Source: Fimbriimonadales bacterium (GTDB taxonomy: Bacteria; Armatimonadota; Fimbriimonadia; Fimbriimonadales; ATM1). From it: 64,000 nt of DNA. A program made the translations under genes and the position numbers. The stretch is taken from the NCBI GenBank assembly GCA_035559795.1, contig DATMAR010000007.1, positions 62,001 through 126,000 of the forward strand. The letters are read 5' to 3'. The notes under the pieces are model-generated. The model was not told the origin of the DNA. It worked only from the letters and a program-made list of their open reading frames with translations, and ran no database searches. This document shows, one piece after another, positions 17,156-25,863 of this stretch. Each line of letters starts with the position of its first letter. Within the stretch, counting starts at the first letter, position 1.

Positions 17156-17364
17156 TCCTTACCTCCTTATAGCCACAGTAGATTTTTATGTATGTTAACC
17201 TAAGAGAGCAGGCTGATGTCTTTTAAAGGATCGAGCCGTCGTGGCATCTTAGGAATAGTTAGCTCCTCGAGAAGGGTTGAGGCATCATTTCCTAAAAGGA
17301 TGCAGTAGATTTTTTACGGAAGAATGTGGCTTATATATAACTAAAAAAGAGGGGCTAGGTACTA

Positions 17365-18465
17365 ATGGCTAAGGTACTTGGAAGTGCATACTATCGTTCC
17401 GTTCCAAATCCCGGGACGAATCGCTATCTCCATCTCATCGTCATCGGCTACTTTTTGGAACTCTTTTTTCTGCTCTCGCTCGTTGGCATTGCGGCGGGTT
17501 CAGGTTACGGTATTTACTGGGTACTTACATCAGGCACCGTTGGCGGTTATGTTCGTTACAAACTAGTGATTTTTTTCGCCACCGTGATTCTATCGGTGCT
17601 TCCGTGTCTTTTCGTATTTCGCCCGAGATATCGCCCCTTCGGTTTCGAAATCCAGAGAAATAGACATCCACGATTGTGGTCTCTCATCGACGAAGTTGCT
17701 CGAGGAATGCAAACGAAACCTCCCGACACGATTTTTCTAAATCACGAGGTGAACGCAGCGGTATTCGAAGTCGGCGGCATTTTCGGAATGAACAGAAAAC
17801 GAATCATGATTATCGGACTCGGAGAATTGAGTGCCGTAAATATATCGGAGTTTCGTGCAACGATTGCTCACGAACTCGCTCATTATGCTGGAAAACATAC
17901 CGCTTTGAACGGCTGGCTCATTCGAACATCGGAACGTATCGAATTGCTCGCCCAAGAAGAAACTCCATGGTTGCTTGCGTTGTTCGTAAATTTTTATTTG
18001 TTCGTTTTCATGCGATTCGTCGGCTCACTTAGGAGACGAGAAGAATTTTATGCCGATGAAATATCCGCACGCCTCGTAGGCAGAACCGCTGCGATGGAAA
18101 GTTTAAAAAAAGAATACATTTATGGTTATCTTCAAGAGCATTTCTACGATAAGGGGGGGATGAACGCAATTCACGATGGAATAAACTATTTCGCCGCGCT
18201 CAGGCAATACGCAAAAAGCGCTTATAACCAAGACCAATTTCCGAATATCGAGAAGAAAATCGGAGCGATCTATCCGACGCCTTATGACCAGCACCCTACA
18301 TATCCCGAACGCATCGCCTTCCTGAGGAGATTGCCCGATAAACCTCACAACACCGATACGCGTCTCGCCCGCGAACTATTGGATAACCCCGACGAAGTGG
18401 AAAACGGTTTGACGAAATGGATGAAAGTGCTGATCGATTTGACTCCGACTGTTCCGCGGGATTAA
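17365..18465 (+). CDS. M48-family membrane zinc metallopeptidase
   Basis: This 366-residue protein has two hydrophobic segments (residues 23-55 and 65-86). A cytoplasm- or periplasm-facing peptidase domain follows with the zinc motif HELAH at 169-173 and the distal FYADEISARLVG segment providing the third ligand. Such Ste24/HtpX-like enzymes clear damaged membrane proteins. The C-terminal part (TPYDQHPTYPERIAFLRRLP) is typical of the family. It stands alone between intergenic repeats. The direction of membrane insertion is uncertain. Confidence 0.88.
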   Translation: MAKVLGSAYYRSVPNPGTNRYLHLIVIGYFLELFFLLSLVGIAAGSGYGIYWVLTSGTVGGYVRYKLVIFFATVILSVLPCLFVFRPRYRPFGFEIQRNRHPRLWSLIDEVARGMQTKPPDTIFLNHEVNAAVFEVGGIFGMNRKRIMIIGLGELSAVNISEFRATIAHELAHYAGKHTALNGWLIRTSERIELLAQEETPWLLALFVNFYLFVFMRFVGSLRRREEFYADEISARLVGRTAAMESLKKEYIYGYLQEHFYDKGGMNAIHDGINYFAALRQYAKSAYNQDQFPNIEKKIGAIYPTPYDQHPTYPERIAFLRRLPDKPHNTDTRLARELLDNPDEVENGLTKWMKVLIDLTPTVPRD

Positions 18466-18580
18466 AAGTATCTTTACAAAAAAATCCAAAGGCAATATTT
18501 CTTACGAGAAATTACCTTTATGTTATTTGAAAGAAGTAGTCGAAGACATCAGGTGCAGTTGAGGCATCTTTAAAAAACAT

Positions 18581-18607
18581 AAAAAAATCCCTCGATTTTC
18601 GAGGGAT
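18581..18607 (-). terminator. Rho-independent terminator for the gene at 18636-19133
   Basis: On the minus strand, ATCCCTCGA and TCGAGGGAT pair around an AAA loop and are followed by a run of T. It lies 29-55 bases beyond the stop codon. Confidence 0.85.
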
Positions 18608-18635
18608 AATCTTGCTTTATCGGAGGCAAGGGGTT

Positions 18636-19133
18636 TTATAGGTGATTAATCGTGAACGTTATTTCCGCTCGCATTCCGTCACCTGAACCTTTCACGGTTA
18701 ACGGTTCACCACGATATCCGTTCACGTCGCCAGTGATGCGTCCGTTCACGGTGTTATAAACGAGCGTCAATTCACGTTCGCCCCGTAGAGGGTTGATGTC
18801 ACACCAGTCATCGCGTCCTGAACTACCTGTATCGAAGTCAAACAATCTAATCCGTATGGTTGTAGTATCACCCCATACGATGTTCGTAATTCTCCAACCA
18901 GGTCTCAGAACGTCTTGACCGTGCCAAACACTCGTTCTGGTCCATTGTCCGTCTATCAGCACCTCAGCGTAGAAATCCGCTCGGTCTGCTTTGAGGAAAT
19001 CCTTATCGAGGTTGTCGATTTGTGCAACCTGCATAACGGACACGGTTACGATGTTGGGCTGTGCCTTAGTCCCACCTATAATCGGGAGCGCTAAAGCAAA
19101 AGCACAAACTGCTAACATTGTCAGTTTTTTCAT
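18636..19133 (-). CDS. Secreted protein of unknown function
   Basis: This 165-residue protein has a clear signal peptide (KKLTMLAVCAFALALPIIGGTKA). I do not recognise the mature part. It looks all-beta: DFYAEVLIDGQWTRTSVWHGQDVLRPGWRITNIVW, then TTIRIRLFDFDTGSSGRDDWCDINP. The acidic loop DFDTGSSGRDDWCDIN resembles a calcium-binding C2-type loop, and the spacing fits a C2-like sandwich, but I am not sure. A perfect ribosome site (AAGGAGG) precedes the ATG. It is followed by a strong terminator and is monocistronic. The neighbour at 19394 is also secreted. Confidence 0.7.
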   Translation of the reverse strand: MKKLTMLAVCAFALALPIIGGTKAQPNIVTVSVMQVAQIDNLDKDFLKADRADFYAEVLIDGQWTRTSVWHGQDVLRPGWRITNIVWGDTTTIRIRLFDFDTGSSGRDDWCDINPLRGERELTLVYNTVNGRITGDVNGYRGEPLTVKGSGDGMRAEITFTINHL

Positions 19134-19393
19134 TTTTACCTCCTTATCTTCACCTTGAATTTTCGCGTTTTACGCTGTTCCACATGTTTCATGTTCGAAC
19201 TCGATTCAAGGATGTTTTCGGAGCATCTCTTTACGAGATGTTCTACTTAACGACTGAAAAGGAAGATCTATTCGTGTTTAATGAAAGAAATATGCGGTGA
19301 GTAGTACCATAGTAGTATGTCGATAATCGTCTGTGATAGGAGCCCAATAAAACTTTTAGGAAAAATCCCTACATAACCTTCGTTTCGTTCCGT

Positions 19394-20410
19394 TTATTTA
19401 TTCGGGCATTCTACAATCCAGTTCTTAATTAGTTTATTATTACACCAAGCCCCCCCGCCACGGATTTTCGCCGCTGTCGTTTCCCAAGTGACTGTCTCTT
19501 GCGTTGCCGTGTTCGGTTTATTCTGGTCAGGATCGTGTGCAAAAACGAGCGTATAATCTCCGTTACATAATTTCGCCATACCTACAACGGAAACCGTGTG
19601 CGTCCCGGTGTCCATTTCTACGTCTTGGTCTGCGAACTGTTCATACACCTTGTCAATCTCTCGCGGTTTGTATTTCGTAGTTTTTACAGGAAGTCCTTTC
19701 GCTTTCATATAAGCGTCTTTTGTATCTGGCCATTTGTTCGAATCACAACCCCCCTTCGTCCAGCCCGTAGCGGTTTTCATCTTCTCCGTGGTGATATCTT
19801 CTGCTTTCATCCCCAGATTATGCTTCGTGTTCAACCATTGAAGACTGTTCGATACCGCCGTCGGAACGCATTCGTTCGCACCTGCTTCCTGGTTGGGAAA
19901 GTTCGCATGTGTCTTGAGTTCATCGCAAACCAAAAAGCCACGCACAGGCTCAGGGGGGGCGAACGGAAGGAATCCGTGCAATCCTCCGCTCCACATATTT
20001 TGGTTGAGGTCTTGTACGTTCGCTGGCTCGTTTCCTGGGGGAAGATAGTCCAATGGATAAGGCGTAATGCTGAAGTTGTATTCCATATAATTCACGTCCG
20101 TTCCCCATGGAAAGGGCAATGCATAACTTATGTTTACGGATTGCAAAAACCCTGCTCCCTCGACACTCAAAAGCGGAATGTTCATAACCTGCCATGCCCC
20201 GTTGACGTTGAGATTGAAATACAGCGGAAATGACTCGCCAACATAGGTGATTTTCACCGTGCCCCAATTCGAGTTGGGTTTGTAGACGTTATCGTAAAAG
20301 AGGTTGATTTGGTAGAACTCAAGTTGTGCTCCGCGCTGCGAAAACCAACTTGTTTCGACTGGCGGAATGAAAACCACTACTAACAAAGCGCTTAGTATTC
20401 GAAAAACCAT
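19394..20410 (-). CDS. Secreted protein with C39-like (papain-fold) C-terminal domain
   Basis: This 338-residue protein has an N-terminal signal peptide (VFRILSALLVVVFIPPVETSW). Residues 25-150 form an unrecognised beta-rich region. The C-terminal part resembles C39-type cysteine peptidases: ANECVPTAVSNSLQWLN supplies the nucleophile Cys, DTGTHTVSVVGM the His, and VFAHDPDQ the Asp. These three are in the right order and spacing. Extra Cys residues (GGCDSN, AKLCNGD, WCNN, VECPNK) may form disulfides. AGGAG lies upstream of the ATG. A secreted peptidase or peptidase-like binding protein is likely; no substrate is visible. Confidence 0.65.
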   Translation of the reverse strand: MVFRILSALLVVVFIPPVETSWFSQRGAQLEFYQINLFYDNVYKPNSNWGTVKITYVGESFPLYFNLNVNGAWQVMNIPLLSVEGAGFLQSVNISYALPFPWGTDVNYMEYNFSITPYPLDYLPPGNEPANVQDLNQNMWSGGLHGFLPFAPPEPVRGFLVCDELKTHANFPNQEAGANECVPTAVSNSLQWLNTKHNLGMKAEDITTEKMKTATGWTKGGCDSNKWPDTKDAYMKAKGLPVKTTKYKPREIDKVYEQFADQDVEMDTGTHTVSVVGMAKLCNGDYTLVFAHDPDQNKPNTATQETVTWETTAAKIRGGGAWCNNKLIKNWIVECPNK

Positions 20411-20542
20411 TCTATTTCTCCTGAAAGCGGAATGCCTGTGCGTGCTGTAATACTGTTCGTGCTGTTGCGTGCTGTGCGGTCAGCTTCAGTATAACATGGA
20501 AGATGTTCAAGCGAGGAACTGAGAGTTTTTTTCCTATCAAGT

Positions 20543-20617
20543 TGGTGGGCGGTACTGGATTTGAACCAGTGACCCCTACAGTGTCATTGTAGTGCTCTAC
20601 CCCTGAGCTAACCGCCC
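20543..20617 (-). tRNA. tRNA-Val (anticodon GAC)
   Basis: The minus strand gives a full cloverleaf. The acceptor GGGCGGT pairs with ACCGCCC, and the D arm contains AGCTCAGGGGTAGAGC. The anticodon loop ATGACAC (stem CTACA/TGTAG) has anticodon GAC. The T arm is CTGG with TTCAAAT and CCAG. The 3' CCA is encoded. It lies upstream of, and divergent from, rex. Confidence 0.95.
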
Positions 20618-20695
20618 TTTCGAGGCAATTCATTCTACCTTGCCTTGAGTTTAGGATAGGTACAATTTTGAAATTCCTACGGAGTCTATCAAGGC

Positions 20696-21337
20696 TTGGA
20701 CACGCTCGAACTTCAAAATAAAATTCCTATCCCTACGCTCCAACGTCTTGCAACTCTCTATAAAGTTTTGCGAGAAGCGGAAGCAAAGGGAGAAACTTTT
20801 TTAGACAGCCTGGAACTGGAAACACGGACAGGCACATCCGCTGCGCAAATCCGCAAAGACCTCAGCCTGGTCAAATTGACGGGCAAGCCAGGAGTAGGAT
20901 ACGAGGTAGAGCCTCTACGTCGACAAATTGCGCGTTTTCTGAAAATTGACCGAACGTTACCATTCGCACTCGTCGGAGTAGGAAACCTCGGCCAAGCATT
21001 AGCCTCTTATCCAGGTTTCGGAGAGTACAACTTTCGGCTCGCCGCTGTTTTCGATAACGACCCTCAAAAGATAGGAAAGACGATCAATGGGTTCGTCATC
21101 GAGGATGCAAACGCATTGCCACGACGCTTGCGTGAATTGAAGATTCGAGTCGTAGCGATAACCGTTCCAGCCCCTGCTGCGCAAGGTGTGGTTGAGGCAG
21201 CAATTCGCGGTGGGGCTCGTTGGATCTTGAATTTCACTCCCACACACCTAAAAGTTCCGGAAGACTGCTTCGTTCGGGACGTATCCTTCACACACGAATT
21301 CGCGATACTGGCGTATTTTATCAATAGAGAAAAATGA
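20696..21337 (+). CDS. rex: Redox-sensing transcriptional repressor Rex
   Basis: This 213-residue protein has the Rex layout. An N-terminal winged helix (KIPIPTLQRLATLYKVLREA, TSAAQIRKDLSLV) covers residues 1-80. An NAD(H)-binding Rossmann domain has ALVGVGNLGQALASY (GxGxxG at 94-99). The C-terminal swapped helix FTHEFAILAYFINRE completes the fold. Rex represses NADH-linked genes until NADH binds. The stop codon overlaps the start of nadB (ATGA), so Rex and NAD synthesis are coupled in one operon. Start is TTG. Confidence 0.95.
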   Translation: MDTLELQNKIPIPTLQRLATLYKVLREAEAKGETFLDSLELETRTGTSAAQIRKDLSLVKLTGKPGVGYEVEPLRRQIARFLKIDRTLPFALVGVGNLGQALASYPGFGEYNFRLAAVFDNDPQKIGKTINGFVIEDANALPRRLRELKIRVVAITVPAPAAQGVVEAAIRGGARWILNFTPTHLKVPEDCFVRDVSFTHEFAILAYFINREK

Positions 21338-22914
21338 AAAACGAAGATTCCCGAGTAAAAGTAAAAGAATGCGATTTTTTAGTTATCGGTAGCGGGATAG
21401 CGGGTTTGACGTTCGCCCTGCGTACGTCGGATCATGCAAAGGTCCTCGTCGTTACAAAGGGCAAACTCTCCGATGCGAACACGAGTTGGGCTCAAGGGGG
21501 GGTTGCTGCTGCGGTGGGAGAGGACGATTCTTGGCGATTGCACGAAGAGGACACCTTGCGCGCAGGCGCAGGACTTTGCGATCCTGTTGCTGTGCGCTTT
21601 TTGGTGCAGAATGCGCGGCCTGTTTTGGAATGGCTCATCAGCATCGGCGCGCAATTCGATTTCACGGATAACCACGGACTTCCCCATCTCGCTCTCGCAC
21701 GAGAGGGGGGGCACAGTCGTAGCAGGATCGTTCACCACGCGGACCAATCCGGTGCTGAAATTCAACGCGCGCTCACTGAAGCCGTTAAGAAACAACCGGC
21801 AATCGAATTTTGGGAACATACTTTCTGCGAATCTTTAGGGATGAGGGATAATCGCTGTACAGGAGCCTTCGTCTACAAAAAAGACGAAGGAAGATACGAA
21901 ATTCGCGCAAGAAGCGTATTGCTCGGTACAGGAAGTTGCTGTTGGGTTTACCGCTATACCACGAACCCCCCCATTGCAACGGGCGATGGCGTCGCCTTAG
22001 CTTCTTCCTCAGGAGCAGAGATACGAGATATGGAGTTCATCCAATTCCATCCGACCACCCTTTATCACCCACGAGGCAGAAATTTTCTCATTAGCGAAAT
22101 CGTACGCGGTGCCGGCGCTGTCCTTCGCAATTCCGAAGGAAAACGCTTTATGTTAGATTACGACCCTCGCGCAGAACTCGCCCCGAGAGACATCGTCGCA
22201 AGAGCGATCTACACAGAAATGACGCGCACGAAACAGCCTTGCGTTTATTTAGACCTCACCCATCTCGATCCAAAACAAGTGCGAAAGATGTTCCCTGGTA
22301 TTTGTGATCGTTTGGCGAAATACGGTTTCGATATTACGAAACAACTCATTCCGGTAATACCTGCCGCTCACTATCAATGCGGGGGGGTTCATACGGATTT
22401 GAACGGAAGAACGAACATCACGGATTTATACGCCTCGGGAGAGGTTGCGCATACGGGAGTGCATGGCGCCAATCGCTTGGCGAGCAACAGCCTTTTGGAA
22501 GCCCTCGTATTTTCCTTCGCGGCGGCGGAACACGCTCCTCGGCATGCAGGAAACATCGAGAGGGGGGAATTCGTAGAGCAAAATGTGCCCCCCGTTCCTC
22601 CAGATATGGTTCCCAGTTTGGTTAAAAGACTTCGAAATCTGATGTGGGAAAAAGCGGGCATCGTACGCTCGAATAAGGGACTCGAGGAAGCAGCGAATAC
22701 GATTCATGAGATGATAGAAGCCGTTCGCACGAGACATCGTTCCGACAAAGATAAGACTTTCCTTAGAAAAGGCAGCGAGGCAGCGAACATGCTCGAGTGC
22801 GCAAGGCTCATCGTTCAAGCAGCGATTGCCCGAAAAGAGAACGTGGGCTTACACTACAACATCGATTTGGATACCTCCGCGAAAGCCGTGGTGCAAAAGG
22901 CGAGCACTCCCTAA
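21334..22914 (+). CDS. nadB: L-aspartate oxidase
   Basis: This 526-residue flavoenzyme oxidises L-aspartate to iminoaspartate, the first step of de novo NAD synthesis. Key segments are FLVIGSGIAGLTFAL (FAD), NTSWAQGGVAAAVGEDDS, a HPTTLYHPRG loop, a PRDIVARAIYTEM Arg region and GEVAHTGVHGANRLASNSLLEALVF near residue 370. Length and order match the family. It overlaps rex by 4 bases; nadA and nadC are not present here. Six G or C runs of 6-7 bases encode Gly-Gly or Pro-Pro within it. Confidence 0.95.
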   Translation: MKNEDSRVKVKECDFLVIGSGIAGLTFALRTSDHAKVLVVTKGKLSDANTSWAQGGVAAAVGEDDSWRLHEEDTLRAGAGLCDPVAVRFLVQNARPVLEWLISIGAQFDFTDNHGLPHLALAREGGHSRSRIVHHADQSGAEIQRALTEAVKKQPAIEFWEHTFCESLGMRDNRCTGAFVYKKDEGRYEIRARSVLLGTGSCCWVYRYTTNPPIATGDGVALASSSGAEIRDMEFIQFHPTTLYHPRGRNFLISEIVRGAGAVLRNSEGKRFMLDYDPRAELAPRDIVARAIYTEMTRTKQPCVYLDLTHLDPKQVRKMFPGICDRLAKYGFDITKQLIPVIPAAHYQCGGVHTDLNGRTNITDLYASGEVAHTGVHGANRLASNSLLEALVFSFAAAEHAPRHAGNIERGEFVEQNVPPVPPDMVPSLVKRLRNLMWEKAGIVRSNKGLEEAANTIHEMIEAVRTRHRSDKDKTFLRKGSEAANMLECARLIVQAAIARKENVGLHYNIDLDTSAKAVVQKASTP

Positions 22915-23262
22915 AAATATATTTTCATAAAATTGCACACAACCTTTCTTATAGCAAGCAATCTTCCTTATAAACGAGAAATGAAATGAATGGTTTCCCC
23001 TTGTTTACACGGGAACGTTTTATGCTGCTACGGAAATAGCAACGATGAACGTAGAATTTCATTCGACCCCCTCCTTGAAAGTTCCCCCTCTTCGCTCCCC
23101 TCGAAGGGAACCGGATTTTTCGTAGATTACAGCAGGATTAAAAAGAGGGAAGCAAAAACGTAAAAAAGGTGTTCTCCTAAGAAAAAGCGGAAAGTTTTGG
23201 AATGAAAATACTATCCTTTGGCGAGGATAGATCCAAAAAAAATGTTTACCTCAAAAAAATGT
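22915..23262. other. Intergenic region with a dispersed repeat and a tandem duplication
   Basis: 348 bases between the converging ends of nadB and the LptD-like gene. I see no gene. It holds a dispersed element at 23066-23120, related to 41634-41690, and a 17-base tandem duplication at 23236-23269. Confidence 0.6.
23066..23120. repeat. Dispersed palindromic element (family B, copy 1)
   Basis: ACCCCCTCCTTGAAAGTTCC begins a block of about 55 bases. It returns between genes at 41634-41690 with only a few differences. Both copies contain GTTCCCCCT followed later by AAGGG(G)AACC, which can fold back on itself, and end GATTT. Confidence 0.75.
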
Positions 23263-23269
23263 TTACCTT
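23236..23269 (+). repeat. 17-bp tandem duplication at a gene end
   Basis: AAAAAAATGTTTACCT plus C or T occurs at 23236-23252 and 23253-23269. The second copy contains the stop codon of the minus-strand gene 23263-25185. It has the same unit length and location type as the duplication at 9146. Confidence 0.85.
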
Positions 23270-25185
23270 ACAGGTGCATTAATCAACTGAAAACCGAATT
23301 TCCCCGTATCGGTCGAATACGTTATTGCAACTTCACGCACGCCGATTCGATACCCTAATATCAATGTTTTATCTTCTAATTCGCTACCGAAATAGCGGTC
23401 GAATGTCAACGATGTCCCTATACGCCACTTTTTATTGAGAAAATACGAACCGTCGAAAAACAATGTATGACTATCTACGTCCAAACTCTTTACCCCATAT
23501 GCACTAAAGGACAAAGGTCCGAAACGCTCGGTCACTTGCGCAGTAAGGCGATGTCTGCCGGTGAGTGTTTCCGTAAAAGCGTCGTGCACATAATCGTACG
23601 CCATCGTAAGAGAACCACTATTTCCGAATTTCGACACGACCCCGAGATTCCCCACCACTCCGAATCCATCTCCACGCCCTTCACCCCATAAATGAGAAAG
23701 CGTGAGAGAGCCGTTCAATATAAGATTCGAACTCAATTTTTGCGGAAGCAAGACAAGGCGACTCCGCATTCCCGCCCCTTCTTGATGCGATTCCTTATCC
23801 TCCAATCGCGCGAAGCCAGAGACCGCGGTTAATCCTAATGAAAACGTCGCTGGCAAACGCCCTATTCTTTCGGGATCTGTATCCATATTCAATTCTGCAC
23901 GGCGACTTTCTGCATCGAAACCGTCGAAGGATTTCGAACTCGTTGCCGAAACATTGACGCTAAAACCATCGAATGGGCGAGCCGCCGTAACACTGCCGAA
24001 AACCGAGTCGAAACTCGGAAACTCGAGAACTGCGTTTACGGAAGTGTCGTCGCTGAAATGATGAGAGTGCTGCCATATCAATCCCATGTCCTTTCTTCCT
24101 ACCCCCCCCAATGTGCATGAGCCTTCGTATTCTTGCCCTTGATAGGAATTCTCCCAATCGAGAAATACCCCCCCGCTCGCCGCATATCCCCTGCCATAAA
24201 TCGAGCCACTGCGGAGACGCAGTACACTCATAAAACTCGGAGTCAAGGAAACGAAGTACGGGTAATTCAATACGATGCTGTTGTTGAAATAACTTACGAT
24301 TTGCTCTCCGAGCGGATTACCTTGAGACACATTCGACAAACGAAGCGCATAGAGAGGCATGCTCAACACGCGCATATCCCCCACGTAAACCCGAGCGCGA
24401 TGAAATTGCAGTTCTCTTTGAGGGAATGCGATGATGCGCTCCGCATGAATGCTGCTGCTCGCGCGCCCTACGTCTTGAAATTCGAACTCGTTCGGTGTCA
24501 TCCCAGAACCTTCATCCAATCGAGAACCCATCAACTGAAAATAACCCGCTCTGCCTTCTTTTTGAGCAATCGCCGAACCGCGACGACGATAAAGCGAATA
24601 TCTCAATCTTTTACAATTAATTTTTTCGCCCCCCACTGTGATTTCCGCATCCTTCGCAAGCACGACAAGCGTTTTTAAATCCAGTTGCAAATCCGCCGCG
24701 TCAATCGAAATATCTTTATATTTAACAAAAGCAGGTTTCTCTTTTCCCGCTGCGGAAACGATTTGCAGTTCGTTATGGTAAACGAGATATTCGGGACTCG
24801 ATATTTCGATATACTGTCTCGTCGCCGAAAGAACCGAGCGGTCTTTCACGAACTCGATTTCCAAAGTTCCCACGGTTCCGACAGACGGCACGGTCGCTGT
24901 GATGCGGGCTATTCCCGGTGAGTTCGGAGCCACGAGAATCGCACGAGCGACACCATTGATTGTCGTCGTGTCCGCTTCACGAAATGTTCCTAAGTTCGTC
25001 GTGAAATGAACACTGCTGCCATCCGCGACGATGCGCCCCCCCGAATCCCTCGCCTCTGCGCTGATCGTAATCACGCTCTTCCCATCTGCAACGGAGAGAT
25101 TCGGATACGCACTGAGACGAACCGAACCAGATGCCAAAATCACAAGAGGGAAAAATATCAGAAACAGCAAAAGAGACGAGCGCAT
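23263..25185 (-). CDS. LptD/OstA-like outer-membrane protein with N-terminal invasin-type Ig domain
   Basis: The protein has 640 residues. A signal peptide (residues 1-19) is followed by a bacterial Ig-like (Big-1/invasin) domain: VRLSAYPNLSVADGKSVITISAEARDSGGRIV to IARITATVPSVG at about 25-105. An OstA/LptA-like beta-jelly region follows (YIEISSPEYLVYHNELQIVSA, ITVGGEKINCKRLRYSL). The rest shows alternating polar-hydrophobic strands typical of an outer-membrane beta-barrel, like LptD. LptD inserts lipopolysaccharide in the outer membrane; whether this one does is not shown. The next gene upstream (25189-25821) ends 3 bases before this one begins. The Ig plus OstA combination is unusual. Confidence 0.65.
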   Translation of the reverse strand: MRSSLLLFLIFFPLVILASGSVRLSAYPNLSVADGKSVITISAEARDSGGRIVADGSSVHFTTNLGTFREADTTTINGVARAILVAPNSPGIARITATVPSVGTVGTLEIEFVKDRSVLSATRQYIEISSPEYLVYHNELQIVSAAGKEKPAFVKYKDISIDAADLQLDLKTLVVLAKDAEITVGGEKINCKRLRYSLYRRRGSAIAQKEGRAGYFQLMGSRLDEGSGMTPNEFEFQDVGRASSSIHAERIIAFPQRELQFHRARVYVGDMRVLSMPLYALRLSNVSQGNPLGEQIVSYFNNSIVLNYPYFVSLTPSFMSVLRLRSGSIYGRGYAASGGVFLDWENSYQGQEYEGSCTLGGVGRKDMGLIWQHSHHFSDDTSVNAVLEFPSFDSVFGSVTAARPFDGFSVNVSATSSKSFDGFDAESRRAELNMDTDPERIGRLPATFSLGLTAVSGFARLEDKESHQEGAGMRSRLVLLPQKLSSNLILNGSLTLSHLWGEGRGDGFGVVGNLGVVSKFGNSGSLTMAYDYVHDAFTETLTGRHRLTAQVTERFGPLSFSAYGVKSLDVDSHTLFFDGSYFLNKKWRIGTSLTFDRYFGSELEDKTLILGYRIGVREVAITYSTDTGKFGFQLINAPVR

Positions 25186-25188
25186 TCG

Positions 25189-25821
25189 CTAACCTCCCGA
25201 TTTTTCTTTCTTAGGTGTTACGATGGCTTCGATAATTTTCGGTGCGACCTCTTGAGCGAACTTACCGACGGCAGCGATGCCCGCCTCCGTTTCGTTTTCG
25301 CCATTGGTCGTTATCGTAGATGCAAGCGTTGTGACGAGTTTGTTCGTTTTCGTATTTATCACTTCCACGATAACGACCATCTCGGCAGATTTCGTGTTCG
25401 TTTGAAAAGCGAATCTATCCACGACTCCCGCGACGGTGAATTCCGCCCGCAATAAGCGCCCTAATTTCTGCGCTTTATATTCCCCCCCACTTTTTCCCGT
25501 AAAAGGCGGAATCAATATTCCTGTGGGAATCGAGCCTTCGTTGATTGCGCGTTTAACGGCAGGATGTGTGCGGGAAAAACGACTAATCCTCAATCTCTTG
25601 TCTTGAGATAAACCCTTTTCCAATGCGAGCGTAAGTTCGTTTTCTAACTTTAGCCCTTCCGGAGAACGAGCGTTATCTCCTAAACCGAAATCGAAAAGCA
25701 AAACTTCGATTGGTTTACTGCCGCGGGACGCCGCCGTAGGAGCTTGCAAACTCGCATTTACAATAGAAATCGCACAAAGAAAAACAACTGTCCAAAATTT
25801 CATGACAGACTCACTTTCCAC
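25189..25821 (-). CDS. Secreted protein of unknown function, CsgG-like region
   Basis: This is a 210-residue protein with a signal peptide (MKFWTVVFLCAISIVNAS near residue 7 onward). The mature part has an alpha/beta appearance: VLLFDFGLGDNARSPEGLKLENELTLALEKGL, AQKLGRLLRAEFTVAGVVDRFAF, VVIVEVINTKTNKLVTTLA. The pattern (a short-lived dose-level search for a lipoprotein fold, a conserved VVIVEVIN strand, a long C-terminal helix) resembles CsgG/FlgO-type outer-membrane assembly proteins, which this genome also has at 31570. I cannot assign a function. It is upstream of, and coupled to, the LptD-like gene. Confidence 0.55.
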   Translation of the reverse strand: MESESVMKFWTVVFLCAISIVNASLQAPTAASRGSKPIEVLLFDFGLGDNARSPEGLKLENELTLALEKGLSQDKRLRISRFSRTHPAVKRAINEGSIPTGILIPPFTGKSGGEYKAQKLGRLLRAEFTVAGVVDRFAFQTNTKSAEMVVIVEVINTKTNKLVTTLASTITTNGENETEAGIAAVGKFAQEVAPKIIEAIVTPKKEKSGG

Positions 25822-25863
25822 TCCCGTTTACGGGAGAGAGCCAGAAGAAAGCCAATAAACTTC

